From Camellia lanceoleosa (lineage: Eukaryota > Streptophyta > Magnoliopsida > Ericales > Theaceae): DNA of 64,000 bases. The first letter of the stretch is position 1. Each line of letters begins with the position of its first letter. The stretch covers positions 80,737,847 through 80,801,846 of the forward strand of contig CM045770.1 of NCBI GenBank assembly GCA_025200525.1, read 5' to 3'. Shown in pieces: positions 48,096 to 59,159 of this stretch. Position numbers and translations under genes: made by a program. The notes under the pieces are model-generated. The model did not search any database. It worked only from the letters and a program-made list of their open reading frames with translations, and was not told the DNA's origin.

Positions 48096-49560
48096 GAACC
48101 CTAGCTGCCATTATTGCTCAACCAGCCTTGATTGAGGAAATTAAGGAAAAACAACAACTAGATGATTTCTTGAAGAAGGTTACTGAAGAAAGAGATTCAA
48201 AACCGAGACCGGGGTTCAAATTTGAGAACAATATACTGAAATTCCAAGACAGACTGTGCGTACCAAATGACACTGAATTGAAAAGAAGAGTTCTGCAAGA
48301 AGGCCACAGTTCGAAGTTCTCTATTCACCCAGGGAATACGAAAATGTACCAAGATTTGAAACAGAATTTCTGGTGGCCAGGAATGAAGAAGGAGATCGCT
48401 GATTTTGTGTCCAAGTGTCTCCATTGTCAACAGGTCAAAGCTGAACATCAACGACCTGCCGGATTATCGCAACCCTTACCCATACGAGAATGGAAATGGA
48501 GCATATCACGATGGATTTTATCGTTGGATTACCTCGCTCAGAAAGGTATGGATTCAATTTGGGTTATTGTTGATAGTGACTAAATCTGCACACTTCCTAC
48601 TGTCAAGACAATCTATAATGCGGATAAATTGGTATTATCTATATTGATGAAATTGTGAGATTGCACGAGTTACTGTTTCTATTGTTTCGACAGGATTGAA
48701 GTTTACATCGAGGTTACAGCGAGCCTCTGACTGCATTGGAGTCTTGAATTGAGGTGAGTAGTGCCTATCATCCTCAGACAGATGGGCCGGTCGAAAGGAC
48801 CATCCAAACTCTAGAGGACCTCGAGAATGTGTGTCTTGGACTTTCGAAGTGGGAAAAAGTCATTTGCCGTTGGGAATCCTACAACAACAAATACCATTCG
48901 AGTATTGGAATGGCGCCTTTCGGCGTTGTATGGCGAAAGTGTAGATCTCAATCTGCTTTGGGCGAAGTCGAGATGGGCGTTGCTTGGGCGAAATTGTTTA
49001 TGAAACAACCGAAAAGGTAAAAGCGTCTGACAAAAGGTAAAACTGCACAGAGTAGACAGAAGAGTTATGCAGATGTCAGAAGACGGGATAGAGAGTATGA
49101 AGTGGGTGATCACGTTTTTGTGAAAGTGACACCAATGAAAGGCCAGACTCGTTTTGGAGTCAAAGGCAAGTTAGCACCGAGATATGTCGGACCGTATCAG
49201 ATTATTGAGAAAATCAATCCGGTGGCGTATCAAGTTGCACTTCCTCCTGAAATGGAGCATATGCATAACGTCTTCCACATTTCGATGTTGAGAGACTATC
49301 TTCGAGATCCGTTTCATGTGATCGAGCCTACCCGTATCGTGTTGAGTGATGACTACACTTACGAGCGGCCTATCTGATTATTGTAAGCGGATCAAGCGAG
49401 AAACAAAGAGATTCCGCTAGTGAAAGTTGGTGGCGAGAACCACGGTGGTGTGTATGCCACTTGGAGAGGGAAGATGACATGGCTAGGCGATATCCGGATT
49501 TGTTCCTCAATCTGTTTTCTTCAAATCGAAGGTAACTCGAGTTTAGAGGACTAAACTCTT
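48041..49560 (+). pseudogene. Element C integrase and chromodomain, broken
   Basis: The zinc region is readable: [16 protein letters not shown], then [20 protein letters not shown]. The catalytic core is scattered: RWILSLDYL where A has TMDFIVGLP, and [21 protein letters not shown] near 48755-48822. The GPY region is intact at 49102-49377 (DHVFVKVTPMKGQTRFGVKGKLAPRYVGPYQIIEKINPV). Chromodomain remnants lie near 49420-49500. Gln is present in KGQTRF, where element A has its stop. Confidence 0.85.
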
Positions 49561-49572
49561 TATAAGGAGAGG

Positions 49573-52031
49573 CGTAACAACCTCGTCTCGATTATCGTAA
49601 ACCATCGAATTACATCTCGATTAGTTAAACCGAATCGATAATGACCGATAAGTGGTGGATGACCCTCTTGAGCAGTGAATGAAATCAAATCGAATCGATT
49701 TACTTGTTGAATTGCATATCTTATCTGTTTGATTGCATAATTATCTGTTTGAGCTTATATGTTTAAATCAAGCTAATTGAAGGCCTTATCGTGACGATTG
49801 AAACCGTTTGATGTTTTAGACTCGATTAATATTTGTGATTTAATGGTATAATTATCGAAAATTGATTAGGAATGATTAAATTAGATTAAATAAGTTAATT
49901 GAAGAGTTGGCCTTAATTACACAATTGCCATAGTTAGTGGCCATTAGTTTATTATTGTTAGTGAGCCTTATCACCATAGCAAAACATTTGATCAGCCCTC
50001 TTTACTTCTTTCTGCCGACCAACAAGAGAAATAGAGGGAGAGTGAGAGAACTTAGCTCACCTTGAAGAATTACTTGGAGATTGCTTGGAATTGAAGTGTA
50101 TATTGGCTTAATTTAACTTCCTTACCTCGAATCAACACTTAGGTAAGAGAATTCATTGCATTCTTATTGTCCTTAAGCTTCCTCTCTCATGGTTCATGCA
50201 TCATTGTGGAGTTGAGACTTGATTTTGCTCATATAAGTTGAATTAGAGCATAATCCATCCATGCATGCTTGAATTGGTGTTTTTGAGGTTGAATTTTTGA
50301 AGAATTGTACATGCATGCTCATGTTTTCATCATGGTCCATGTTTTCAAGTTGTCTTCAAAGTTTGGAGCTCATTAGAGCAAGGATTGAAGATTGAAATTG
50401 GTTTAGAACCCATGCATTGCATGTTTACAAAGTGTTCTTGAATTGTTCTTGAAAAATGGGTTTGAAATTGTATTTATTTGACTCACCTTTGGGGCTTGAA
50501 TTCTCAAATTGGCTTTTGAAACTTGTTATTTATTGAGTAGGGATGTATTCCCCAGAATTTGGGCCCAAGAGGTCGAGTTTTGAGTGTTGGAACACTTGGT
50601 TTGAGCTTGGAAGGCAACTGAAATTCCAGATTTGGCTTCTTCGCCGAAAGAATTCCTCGCCGGCGACCAAGGTTTCTCTCGAGCTACGCCGGCGAGATAT
50701 TGGTGGCTCGGCGTAAAAATCGAACATCCAAGATTTTTTCTTGTTTCATCGACCGCTTCGAAGGAAGGCTCGCCGAGCGAACCCTTTGATTTTGGGAAGC
50801 TTTCGAAGCGAGCATCGAAGCGAGCATCGCGTAAAAAATTGAGCATCCAAGATTTTTACTGCTTTCATCGAGCGCCGGCGAAGGATTGTTCGCTCGAGCG
50901 AAGCCTTTGATTTTGCAACCTCGCCCGAGCGAAGGAAGGGGCGCTCGGCGAGACCCTGCCAAAGAAACTTTTGAAAGTGCCTCCCAAGCGTATTTTTGCA
51001 TCCTCATCGCATCCTAGGCATTCTTAGGCCTAGTTTAAGACATCTTAATGAGGATTTAAGTATAGAACCACACCGAGGAAATTTAGGATTTAATTATCAT
51101 CCTTTCCGATCAGAAACTTAGTGTGTGTTCTATTCTGCATCGCTTAGGGTTGTTTACTTACGGGACGCCGCTCTAGCTATTGATAGCCCAATCACTTGAG
51201 TAACAGATGTGTAAAGATATGTTCAAAATGGTTATCTTTTGAATCTGCATCGAACTGCATCGAATCGATATTATTCTTGAATGAATGTATGTCCTATTTC
51301 TAATCTGTATTGTGGCATCCTTAGCACCTATTGTTATTGACCGTTATTCTGAGCTCTGTCGGTTTCCTTGTGGAACCATACCGCATCAATGATTGGCCAT
51401 CATTCTTGTTGGGTCTATTAAGGCCGGTCCTTTTGGACCCTTGTTATAGGCTATTGGATGTACCACATATGGTGATTGATTGAAATCTTGAAAGATGAAA
51501 CTCTGTTTAATGAATTGATTTCATTTCTTGCAAGGACATTCATTCATAACCTCTTTACGCTTTATGTTATTCATCGGGCTTTAGCTCCTTTGTTTATATA
51601 TATATATGTAGGTTCTCGGCCCAACGAGCTAGGGCGTGGGATTGGTCCCCGTTTTGTCGGCCGGCCTATGTGCCTCCTTTGTGAGGTTCCGAGACGCCAT
51701 GTCATGGCTTGGGGTGTTTTTGTGTCCCCACTAGTCTCCTACTGTTTTGTACTGTTGTTCGTTACTGTATAGACTGTTTTACTGCTCTGTTATCGAGGGA
51801 TCAAGTCCCCGTACCGAATGTTTGTAATGATTGTATATACTGTACTGGTTTGAATGCAAATATGTATGAAAAATGTTTTTGGCATACAGATTTTCACAGC
51901 TCAATGGACACTAGTTATATACTGTATTGGCTTCCGCCAGGCCTCGAACTCGTTCTCATCAGTATATCGGTAATCTCGGATTCTTGGCGATTCTGATGCT
52001 AAACCCATAGGGCCGGGTTTGGGTCGTGACA
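49573..52031 (+). repeat. 3' LTR of element C
   Basis: It is about 2,459 bp and pairs with 42465-44951. It begins CGTAACAACC instead of TGTAACAACC, after the purine tract AAGGAGAGG (49564-49572). Relative to the 5' LTR it shows repeated swaps such as CTGA to TCGA (49575-49660) and ttcttg to gcatcg (51240-51270). Confidence 0.93.
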
Positions 52032-52036
52032 AAGTA

Positions 52037-52592
52037 CATGAATCTGTTTTGATACGAATATGAACATGAACATGATTATGTTTCTGATATGAACTCTGAT
52101 TTTTAATTCTGTAATGGACATCATTCATTAAACCCCTTTATTCTGTTATTATTCACTGGGCTTTCGCTCATAGTTTATTATATATATGTAGGTGAGCCGG
52201 CACAAGACCCTGGCCAGAGTTGATGGCCCTTTATTTCCTTTTTGTCAGCCAGTTGTTGCGCCTCCCGAGGAGGTTCCGGTTAAAGCCTAACACCGAGGCT
52301 GTTTTGCTTCATGCTAGTCTGTAGTGGTGTTTTGTAAAAATCGGACCTTGGGGGTACTTTATGTAAATATTACGTATATATCGGTGTATCTGACTGGCAT
52401 GATTATGTATATAAATAAGCTTTGAATTTTCTGTCCATGTATGTCATCACAGCTCATTGGACCTTATTTATTTTACATTATTGCTTCCGCAGCCCCTTAA
52501 TATTTGTTAATGCCTTTGGAGGCCGTAGGTAATCCACGGATTACTGGCCGGTTACGTCGCCAAACCTATAGGGGCGGGTTTGGGTCGTGACA
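52037..52592 (+). repeat. 3' LTR of element A, right part
   Basis: This 556-bp piece resumes at catgaatctgttttg and continues collinear with 30278-30839 of the 5' LTR. It ends GGGTCGTGACA before the target duplication TCATG. Confidence 0.94.
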
Positions 52593-52597
52593 TCATG

Positions 52598-53826
52598 CCA
52601 TTCATTGGATTACAAAACCATGAACATGATGAACATTGCTTTGTGGGTGATGACGATTGATTTGCCGCATGAGGAATCTATCCTCATGAAATTGCCCGAT
52701 TTCAAGCTCCTTGCTTCACGCCATAGAAACGCCCGTCGCCTCAACTCCGTCTGTGTTCACCTCTCTCGTTTCATGGTTTAGGGTTCTCAACAATGAGAGA
52801 GAAAAGAAACAGAGGAAAGACGCACAAAGAAAATAAAAAAATATAAAAAAAATACAAAAGCACGACGTTTTGTAACCACAGCGAGAAGCATTGCAGAGAC
52901 TATGGCGGATGATCTGAACTCTGGGGACTTACCCACATTGCTTCAAGAAGTTTACCTTCTCACTAAAATAAAAATGTTGAGTGTACACTAGCGACGCTAT
53001 ATAAATGAAAGATTACAAATTGATAAATTTTATCTCCCATTAACACAATACTATGTGATTCCCACCACAAAATGATAATATCGTATCACTATTATATTTA
53101 ATATTTACTTTTAACAGTCTCTCATATACTTGCAAAAAAATAAAGAATTATAAAGTATAGATTTTTATTTGATTTAATTCTTATAAAAATTATTTTTAAA
53201 CGAAATTTTATTTTTCTATTGTTACTTCAAATTTTGCATATTTTTTAGATGCATTTTTTTTTGGGGGCTTTATTTTTACTTTTTTTTTTTACCATCTAAA
53301 AAAAATCTAGATGTTTTTCAAATATAAAATATAAAATGACTAAAAAAAATTAACTAAAAACAAATAAAAACTCATCTATAAATAATTTTTGAAAAATCAA
53401 ATCAAACACAATTATTTTTAAAAAAAAACTCTGAGCAAATATATTTTTTGAAAATAAAGAACTACTTTAAAATATTGTGAAAAAAAATTGCATATTTTTA
53501 GATGCATTTTTTTTTTTTTTTTGGGAAGCTTTACTTTTATTTTTACCATCTAAAAAAAATCTAGATGTTTTTAAAAAATAAAATAAAAAATGACTAAAAT
53601 ATATTTTAAAATTCACTAAAAACCCATCTAAATATAATTTTTGAAAAATTAAATGAAACACAGTTGCGAAAAATAAAAAATAAAAAACTCTCTGCAAAAT
53701 ATATTAACAAATCCAAAAAAGATCCAAATTGTTTTTTCATCCTCACATTATGCCCAATGCCCATTCATAAAGTTCCAATTCTACTCTCATGCCCTACCTT
53801 TCAAATTCAATCCATCCATAACCGTC
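52598..53826. other. AT-rich flank of element A with a local duplication
   Basis: An open frame on the plus strand ends at 52781 (MNIALWVMTIDLPHEES, 64 codons at most). It is not recognised, and I do not call it a gene. A ~215-bp segment is duplicated (53234-53450 and 53489-53705; ttgcatatttttagatgc, then ccatctaaaaaaaatctag, then actctctgcaaa), about 255 bp apart and diverged. Confidence 0.6.
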
Positions 53827-54276
53827 CCACACACCAAGCAAAGATTCCCTCCTTGACTCCTTATTTGATGGGTCATTGGGTCCATTTTTAGACCCAATTT
53901 CGATAATCAAAATCGTTGATATTTAGAATGGGGAAATTACCCACAGGTCCCATGTAGAACATGTGGACACCATTTAATCCCATAACTTTTTGAGTACACC
54001 CAAAAGTCCTTTCCTCTCTCTCTCTCTGCTTTTTGCTTCCCTCTTTACGTTTTCCTCTCTCGCTTTTTTTCTGCATTTTTCTCTTATCGTCTTTGTCATG
54101 GACGATGACGACCGGTGATCATGTCTTTCTCCATTGATCGGGATTCACTGATAACCACCAAACATCGAAATCAACTCGTGACTTCACTCTCACCGACGGC
54201 GAAGATAATATATTTCTGACGAAGAAGATGATATATTTCCGACGAAGAAGATGAGTGGATCTACTTAGATCTGATG

Positions 54277-54320
54277 TAGATCTACTCAGATCTGATGTAG
54301 ATCAGATCTGAGTAGATCTA
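54277..54320. repeat. Perfect 20-bp inverted repeat, 4-base loop
   Basis: Arm TAGATCTACTCAGATCTGAT, loop GTAG, then the exact complement of the arm. The arm itself contains repeats of AGATCT, and AGATCTGATGTAGATC occurs just before it, so the hairpin probably arose by inversion of a small tandem repeat. Confidence 0.95.
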
Positions 54321-54491
54321 AACAAAAAATAGTTGCCGGAGTACAATCCTCTCTCTACATCCGCCTTTCCCCTTCGATCTTTTCTTCTTCTTTTTTTTTT
54401 CTCTGCTATACACTTCTATTTTTCTGTTCTAATGGAAAAAAAATTTTAAATTCTAAACAAGTAGTTTTCGAGTTTTAATTACAGGCGGTGG

Positions 54492-54750
54492 AAACTGTAA
54501 AATTTTGCAGTTTCAAATTTTTTTTTGGTGCTGGAATGAATCATAGTTTAAAACTATAAAATTTTGCAGTTTCAAATTTTTTTGGTGCTGGAATGAATCA
54601 TGGTATAAAACTGTAAAATTTTACAGTTTCAAATTTTTTTTTGGTGCTGGAATGAATCATGGTTTAAAACTGTAAAATTTTGCAGTTTCAAATTTTTTTG
54701 GTGCTGGAATGAATCATGGTATAAAACTGTAAAATTTTACAGTTTCATAA
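54492..54750. repeat. ~58-bp tandem array with alternating monomers
   Basis: Monomers start (aaactgtaaaatttt) at 54492, 54551, 54608, 54667 and 54724: spacings 59, 57, 59, 57. Monomers with nine T and eight or fewer T alternate, and TTTGCAG/TTTACAG partly alternates too, so the array grew as a dimer. CTGTAAAATTTTACAG is a palindrome in two monomers. A sixth diverged copy lies at 54804. Confidence 0.92.
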
Positions 54751-55328
54751 CATGTTTTTCAGTTTGATTAATAAGGATGAATGCTTAATAGATTTTTGTT
54801 TTGAAACTGTAACATTTTACAGTTTCAAAACTTACCTTTCAGTTTGATCACTATTTAGATATTATTTGCTTGAACCTTACAAAAATTGAAAAATAACATA
54901 TGTTTTTCCCATTGTTGCTGTTTTTTGTCGTTTCATTTTTTTTCCTTTTAATTTATCAATATTTAGCACATTTTGCTATGTTTTTTTTGCTATAATTTAT
55001 CCATTTATTCTTTTTTTTTCGGTAATATTCTAAACATTCCGGTGAGTCTCCAGTAATGTTCTTAACGTCCAGTGAACGTTCTGAACATTCCGGCGACTTC
55101 CCGGTGATACTCCGGTGACTTCCCGGCGATGTTGAACATTTCGACGAGTCTCCGGCGACCGTTTGACGGAAGTCCGATAGTAGTAAGATGTGAACAGTGT
55201 CTGTAAATTTTAAAAAAAAAAATTTTTGGTAACAATTAAAAATGTATTGGACTAATTGGTGCAAGTGTTTTGTTTTGGGATTAGCTGGGTTTTGAACTTG
55301 GCACATGGGACTTATCAGTAAGTTCCCC

Positions 55329-55519
55329 TTTTAGAATTTGTCATGTACATCATACCTGTAAAAAATCAAATTGATCGAATATCGAAAGAATTAAAAACCG
55401 TTTATTAAAAAAATTTAATAAACAGTTTTATTGTTTAATATAACTTTTAGTTCACGTGTTTTTTTATATTCGATCGATTTAATTTTTTATAGATATGATA
55501 TATATGACAAATTTTAAAA
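55329..55519. mobile_element. ~190-bp foldback (MITE-like)
   Basis: The left arm TTTTAGAATTTGTCAT...AAAAAATCAAATTGATCGAATAT (55329-55384) pairs with the right arm (55463-55519) almost completely. The centre, CCGTTTATTAAA...TTTAATAAACAG, is itself palindromic. The whole would fold to one long hairpin. It lies inside the TIR element 53827-55628. Confidence 0.7.
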
Positions 55520-55884
55520 TGTGAACAGTTCGGATCATTAAAATTAGACCCAAAACTCGGCCCAATGACCCATCAAGTAAGAAGTAAAGTAGGGGAGTCA
55601 AGGAGGCGATCCTTGCTCCCCACACACCACCCACCATAATAGATCCGACCGCTACTATTTGGCTACTCGCCACCTCAACCACACAGTTCTTAAAAATAAT
55701 TTGTTCAATGTATTATAGTAGTTTTTAAAAAAATTAAAATAAAATAAATAAATAAATAATTCTATTTACACACCACTAATACTTTCAATATACACTATTA
55801 ATAGATTAAATTTAAAGTGCTGCTATTAATCCCTACCTAATTTATTTGGACTCTCCACTTTTTTAAACCCCCATCCACCTGACT

Positions 55885-55974
55885 AAGTCCCCTCAATTTT
55901 CACTTTCAAACCCCACCTTAATTTCAATTAGTCCCCTCAATTTTCACTTTCAAACCCCACCTTAATTTCAATTA
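55885..55974. repeat. 45-bp direct duplication
   Basis: AGTCCCCTCAATTTTCAC...CCTTAATTTCAATT occurs twice without spacer (55885-55929 and 55930-55974), with no difference seen. A recent tandem duplication. Confidence 0.95.
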
Positions 55975-56059
55975 TACCCCTCATCTTTTCAACTCCAACT
56001 TTTCTTCTGCAATGCTCTCTACCACCGGCAATCCCACCCCGCTGGCAGTAGGAGTCCCC

Positions 56060-56061
<2 letters not shown>

Positions 56062-56097
<36 letters not shown>
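56062..56097. repeat. CT microsatellite
   Basis: About 17 uninterrupted CT dinucleotides follow ccccctt. The RERERER open frame on the opposite strand is an artefact of it. Confidence 0.95.
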
Positions 56098-56101
<4 letters not shown>

Positions 56102-57067
56102 AACAATGCTATCCAAAGACAAAGAACATCGAATGGTTCAAATCTGAGTATTGGATTGACCAATTTCATTAATTTCACGTCATGGATCAAATTTTCAAAA
56201 AATAAAATCAAAATTTACAATCCATTTCAACTCTTAAAAAAATCTTAATCCTTTTTTATTTATATTTTTTATTTTTTTAATGTTGAATATAGTCGTCTAT
56301 CTTTTATATATATCTTGTTCAATGAAATTTAGTCCAAGTACTGTAATAAAACTTAGCAGAGCTATTGCCAATGGTTTCCATTGTGAATTAGGTAGATACG
56401 GCTAGCGTTTCCATGATGAAAATGATGATAAGCATAGTGAGGATGATGAATCTTTCCAGTTGTAGATGCAGATGCAAATGAAAATGTAAATTTAGATTTC
56501 TTATAGCACATGAGATATAGTACCGGCTTCGATATCTAGTGGATGCACCAATTCTTGGCAATGATCAAAAATCTCAAAGAATAAGAAGAAGAACCAGAGG
56601 TGGCGGTGGCGGCAGAATGGGATCATTGGTTGTTGGATAATGCGACAGAGGAATGAGGATGAAAGAATTATTTTGGCAAATTTGGGCGGTGAGATGAGGG
56701 CTTTGATCTTGAATGGTGGTGAAGAGGCTCAATCGTATTCTTAGATGAGATTGGAGAAATCTTCTTCGATGAGATTGTGGCCATCAGTCTCTAGAGTTAT
56801 GATTCGGTCATGGAAAAATGAAAAGGGGCTGTCAGAGATAGTCGTGGAGTCGAGGGAGGTAGTCGAAGGTGGGGAAGATGGTGGCAGGTGAGTGGGGTGG
56901 CGCCGCCAACGAGAGAGGGGTGGGGGTGTTGATGGAATTAGGATTAGGGTTGGGGAAATTAGGGCTAGAGATGCGGGTAAAAAGGAAATTTTATTTTTGG
57001 ACAAAATTGAAATATAAAAAAATAGAAAACAAATGGTCCAAATAAATAAGGTAAGTGCTAATAGCAA

Positions 57068-58032
57068 AGGAAATTCTATTTCCACACACTATTTCCTCTC
57101 TTTTCACATCTTTTCTCAATACACACACTAAATAAATTTAAATTATCAACTTTTACTCAATATACATCGTGCCTGTTTGGTGCAGCTTAAAAGCTGCTTA
57201 TTTCAGCTTTCAGCTTAATTTAAGCTATTTTGATGTGTTTGGTTTAACTTATAGCTTATGGCTTATAGCTTTTTGGAAGTCAGAAATCAGCTTATTCTTT
57301 GAGTGGGGCAGGAGATGCTTAATTTATAAGTCAGAAATCAGCTTATGTTCATAGTTATAAGCTATAAGCTGTTTAGGCATAAGCTATAAGCACTTTCCTA
57401 CAGCTCTACCAAACAGGGCCATCCTACCATATCAAAAGTACCCTTACCATTATCATCCTCCAAACCCTAACCCTAACAAGCCACCCCCGCTGAATAAGTA
57501 TTGCCCAAGAGAGGATTCCTATCACATATTGTATTTTACACGCCTAACATATGTATTTATTATTGTCTCGTTTATGTAATGATTATGTATATTGGTTCTC
57601 ATGACAGTATATTTATCATTAAAAAAATTTACAGTATGATAATGTCACCAATAGACTTCTAATTACTTCAACACACACGCGAAAAGCCAAAGATGGGGAC
57701 TAGTTTATGAAAGTTCCCACAGATGGGTTAGTCACATGGATATAAGCAATTTCTGTGTAGCATAGTAATACTTTTTCTTAAAAAGATAAGAAATTTTGTC
57801 ACCAAAATTTTGGTTTGAGTTGGCTGTATAACCAATCAATAATATTACATTCTAAACATCAAGGGATTGCCACCATGGATGGTAATTGTGGAAACTGATG
57901 GTTTAAAAGAGTTAGAGTTATGGTTTTGAGAAAATGACATTTTGATAATTTAATTTTAAGACAAAAATATAATAAAAAAATCATTAAGTGTGTAGAAAGA
58001 GAGGAAGTAATGTGCGGAAATAGAATTATCCT
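57068..58032. mobile_element. ~965-bp TIR element inserted in an older TIR
   Basis: Ends AGGAAATTCTATTTCC(A)CACACTATTTCCTCTCTTTT and, in inverse at the right, AGGATAATTCTATTTCC(G)CACATTACTTCCTCTCTTT. The flanks AATAGCAA (57060-57067) and AGTAGCAA (58033-58040) agree at seven of eight bases, suggesting an 8- or 9-bp target duplication (hAT- or Mutator-like size). It contains a smaller MITE near its left end and no transposase. Confidence 0.65.
57169..57420. mobile_element. Tourist-like MITE, 252 bp
   Basis: The left end GTGCCTGTTTGGTGCAGCTT and the complement of the right end, GGCCCTGTTTGGTAGAGCTG, agree at 16 of 20 positions. The interior is rich in AGCTTATAAGCT-like inverted words. GGCCTGTTTGG-type ends are known from PIF/Harbinger (Tourist) MITEs. 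The flanking triplet ATC is repeated (57166-57168, 57421-57423), the size of a Harbinger target duplication, although TWA would be usual. Confidence 0.7.
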
Positions 58033-59159
58033 AGTAGCAACCCTCTAAATTTATATTCTAATAATATCCTTCAATAAAATGACCATTAAAGACAAAATAA
58101 GGTGTATTCTACATTCAAAATTTTCATATTTAAAAATATAAAATACTCTTTACACACCATCATTTCTATAGGGTTTAAGATTTTAACATATAAATATTAT
58201 ATTTTTTTCATCATTTACACCATTAACATAATATCATTCAGTATCAATTAGTTCACTTCATTCTTTTCTCCATTATACTTATTTTTCAAACTCAAAACAT
58301 TATTATCTTTGAAATTTTAGAGTTTAAGAATATTAAAATCAATTAATTTTGAAAATTTACACATCATGAATGACATTGAGATAGTTGGTGGTAATATAAA
58401 TATTGAAAATGTTAGTTTATGACTTAATATTTTAGTTTTTTTATTTATCTCGTTCGTTTGTTAGAAAGATGAGTTTGTTCGTTGTGTTGAACTTTTATAC
58501 AATGCTCAATTATTTATATTTGAACAAAATAATTTTGTTCAAATTATTAAGATTGACCAAATATTAATTGTTCATACATAAAAAATTAAACATTTTAAGT
58601 TAGTCTGGTTAAAATAAATTAAACTTGTATTCGTTATTCAAATATAAATTTTTGAACAAATTAAGTTTGTTCAACTCTGTATTTATGAACATAACTAATT
58701 TGATGAATTTGAAACGACGATGACAGATAAGAGTTCAAAAACGACAATAAAGATCAACACCAACGAAGATGGAGGTCAAATAAAACACTCTGCCGGTTAC
58801 CTAAAAGCGATGAAATGATCGAGATAAGACACGGCGAAAGTTCAACACCAACTATAAAGACCAACACCAGCGAAGATGGAGGCCGATTGAAACCTTAACC
58901 GACGATGGAGATCAATATCGACGTAGATGGTCTCTATCGGTCTCTGTTCTGAAGATTGTAGAGTTTTTGTTGTGTGTAGTGACGAAGATGAAGAGTTCTT
59001 GGTATATGTAATGGTGTGCATTCAAATAATTAGTGGTGTGTTAATATATAATTAGTAATAGAAAGTTAAAGTGTAAATGAGATATTTTTAAACCCTAAAA
59101 ATTATTACGTGTACTAAATAATAGTATGTCTTGAGAGTATTAATGATGTGTAAATAGAA

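Larger units (their letters stand above)
42465..52031 (+). mobile_element. Element C: Ty3/gypsy chromovirus nested in the 3' LTR of A
   Basis: It is 9,567 bp, flanked by the duplication AAGTA (42460-42464 and 52032-52036). The 5' LTR of A shows the unfilled site gtacaagtacatg near 30272. LTRs are about 2.46-2.49 kb. Gag, protease, RT, RNase H, integrase and chromodomain remnants occur in normal order and resemble element A closely in protein, but LTR sequence differs, so it is a sister family. Frames are broken far more often than in A, although by nesting C must be younger than A. This conflict suggests sequence errors. Confidence 0.95.
28441..52592 (+). mobile_element. Element A: Ty3/gypsy chromovirus (Tekay/Del-like), carrying nested B and C
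   Basis: LTRs start TGTAATAAC and end GGGTCGTGACA. The 5-bp target duplication TCATG lies at 28436-28440 and 52593-52597. A tRNA-iMet primer site follows the 5' LTR and a purine tract precedes the 3' LTR. Domain order is gag, protease, RT, RNase H, integrase, chromodomain, as in chromoviruses, and the RT and chromodomain wording fits the Tekay/Del clade. Two younger elements interrupt it: B in RT and C in the 3' LTR. Without them A is about 9.4 kb. The frame is broken in gag, protease, RT and once in integrase, so as read it is not autonomous. Confidence 0.95.
53827..55628. mobile_element. TIR element with ~75-bp inverted ends
   Basis: The left end (CCTCCTTGACTCC, then TTGATGGGTCATTGGG, then agaccc, 53827-53900) is matched in inverse by the right end (agaccc, then CCCAATGACCCATCAAG, then GGAGTCAAGGAGG, 55545-55628). 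The right copy has ~10 extra bases between blocks. The interior holds a tandem array, a perfect hairpin and a foldback, and no transposase. Long inverted ends fit a Mutator-like or foldback non-autonomous element; no target duplication was identified. Confidence 0.6.
55793..58065. mobile_element. TIR element split by another TIR element
   Basis: The left end ATTAAATTTAAAGTGC-TGCTATTA...CCTAATTTATTTGGAC (55805-55851) is matched in inverse by GTCCAAATAAATAAGG...TAATAGCA (57036-57066) and, after an insertion, agcaaccctctaaatttatattcta (58035-58060). The right end is thus interrupted by the element 57068-58032. The interior contains GGTGGCGGTGGCGG (56597) and other G-rich codon-like stretches that may be a captured gene fragment; no frame is convincing. 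Confidence 0.5.
55759..59159. mobile_element. Outer inverted-repeat pair enclosing a nest of small elements
   Basis: TTCTATTTACACACCACTAATACTTTCAA at 55760 matches in inverse TTGAGAGTATTAATGATGTGTAAATAGAA at 59131-59159. A related end-like sequence lies at 58146 (tctttacacaccatcat). Either one ~3.4-kb non-autonomous element encloses the others, or separate relatives lie in opposite orientation. No transposase is visible. Confidence 0.45.

Noticed and set aside
52587..52781. Small host gene of 64 codons
   Set aside because: It begins inside the LTR end of A and resembles nothing known to me.
55937..56211. Arg-Glu repeat protein
   Set aside because: It is a translation of the CT microsatellite.
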